From Terriglobia bacterium (GTDB lineage Bacteria; Acidobacteriota; Terriglobia; UBA7540): 6,069 bases of DNA. Position numbers and translations under genes: made by a program. Of the stretch, positions 6,047 to 6,069 are shown piece by piece. The stretch covers positions 1-6,069 of the forward strand of contig JASIKV010000138.1 in the NCBI GenBank assembly GCA_030049455.1, in the 5' to 3' direction. The number at the start of each line of letters is the position of its first letter. Position 1 is the first letter of the stretch. The notes below the pieces were generated by a model. That model saw nothing but the letters and a program-made list of their open reading frames with translations. It searched no databases and was not told where the DNA came from.

Positions 6047-6069
6047 CAGTCAACCTCGCGATAGAGCTT
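6046..6069 (-). CDS. C-terminal end of an upstream gene (fragment, seven residues)
   Basis: Read leftward from the right edge, one frame gives KLYREVD and then TGA. The last base of that TGA is the first base of the ATG of the GMC oxidoreductase (TGATG overlap). Such stop/start overlaps are common in translationally coupled operons. In GMC dehydrogenases of the gluconate/glucose dehydrogenase type, the preceding gene is often the small (gluconate 2-dehydrogenase subunit 3-like) subunit, which is the best guess here. Seven residues cannot prove it, and the overlap could be chance. Confidence 0.4.
   Translation of the reverse strand, partial: KLYREVD

Noticed and set aside
5246..6064. Open forward frame of 272 codons opposite the GMC gene
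   Set aside because: It is a shadow of the GMC coding frame. The reverse strand carries all the FAD-binding and catalytic motifs.

Overview
The window is GC-rich bacterial DNA with six substantial coding regions and a few bases of a seventh. No tRNA, rRNA, CRISPR array, insertion sequence or phage gene was seen. The gene content is an exported TIM-barrel protein fused to a formylglycine-generating-enzyme-like domain, a GMC oxidoreductase with a cysteine motif, and a TauE/DUF1634 pair. This would fit an Acidobacteriota-like soil bacterium, but that is an impression from gene types and composition, since no marker gene is present.

Left part (1-482): a leftward gene begins near 333 and runs off the left edge. 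Only its first 111 codons are visible, and I cannot name the family. A 149-base gap separates it from a divergent rightward gene.

Centre-left (483-2603): one large rightward gene encodes a 706-residue predicted secreted protein. It has a signal peptide, a TIM-barrel glycosidase-like region, a beta-rich linker domain and a C-terminal FGE-sulfatase (SUMF1-type) domain. The positions matching the two catalytic cysteines of true formylglycine-generating enzymes hold Gln and His. The domain is therefore probably a binding or repurposed fold and not a sulfatase-maturing enzyme.

Right part (2671-6069, all leftward, transcribed from right to left): the last codons of an unseen gene overlap by one base the start of a GMC-family flavoprotein dehydrogenase. 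About 100 bases later comes a tight sulfur-handling trio: a single-domain rhodanese, a TauE/SafE-type anion exporter and a small DUF1634 membrane protein. The last two are one base apart. The rhodanese and the exporter share a reading frame and are separated only by a TGA and six codons. The likely logic is sulfane-sulfur transfer by the rhodanese with export of sulfite or another sulfur anion by the TauE protein, DUF1634 being an accessory membrane partner. This is inference from family and gene order. The rightward fusion gene and the leftward cluster converge on a short spacer holding an imperfect hairpin.

I see no strong evidence for a wholly new system. The items most worth a second look are the cysteine-less FGE-like domain fused to a TIM barrel, the in-frame rhodanese/TauE junction, a perfect 9-bp inverted repeat at the start of the exporter gene, and the cysteine and flavin-site motifs of the GMC enzyme.
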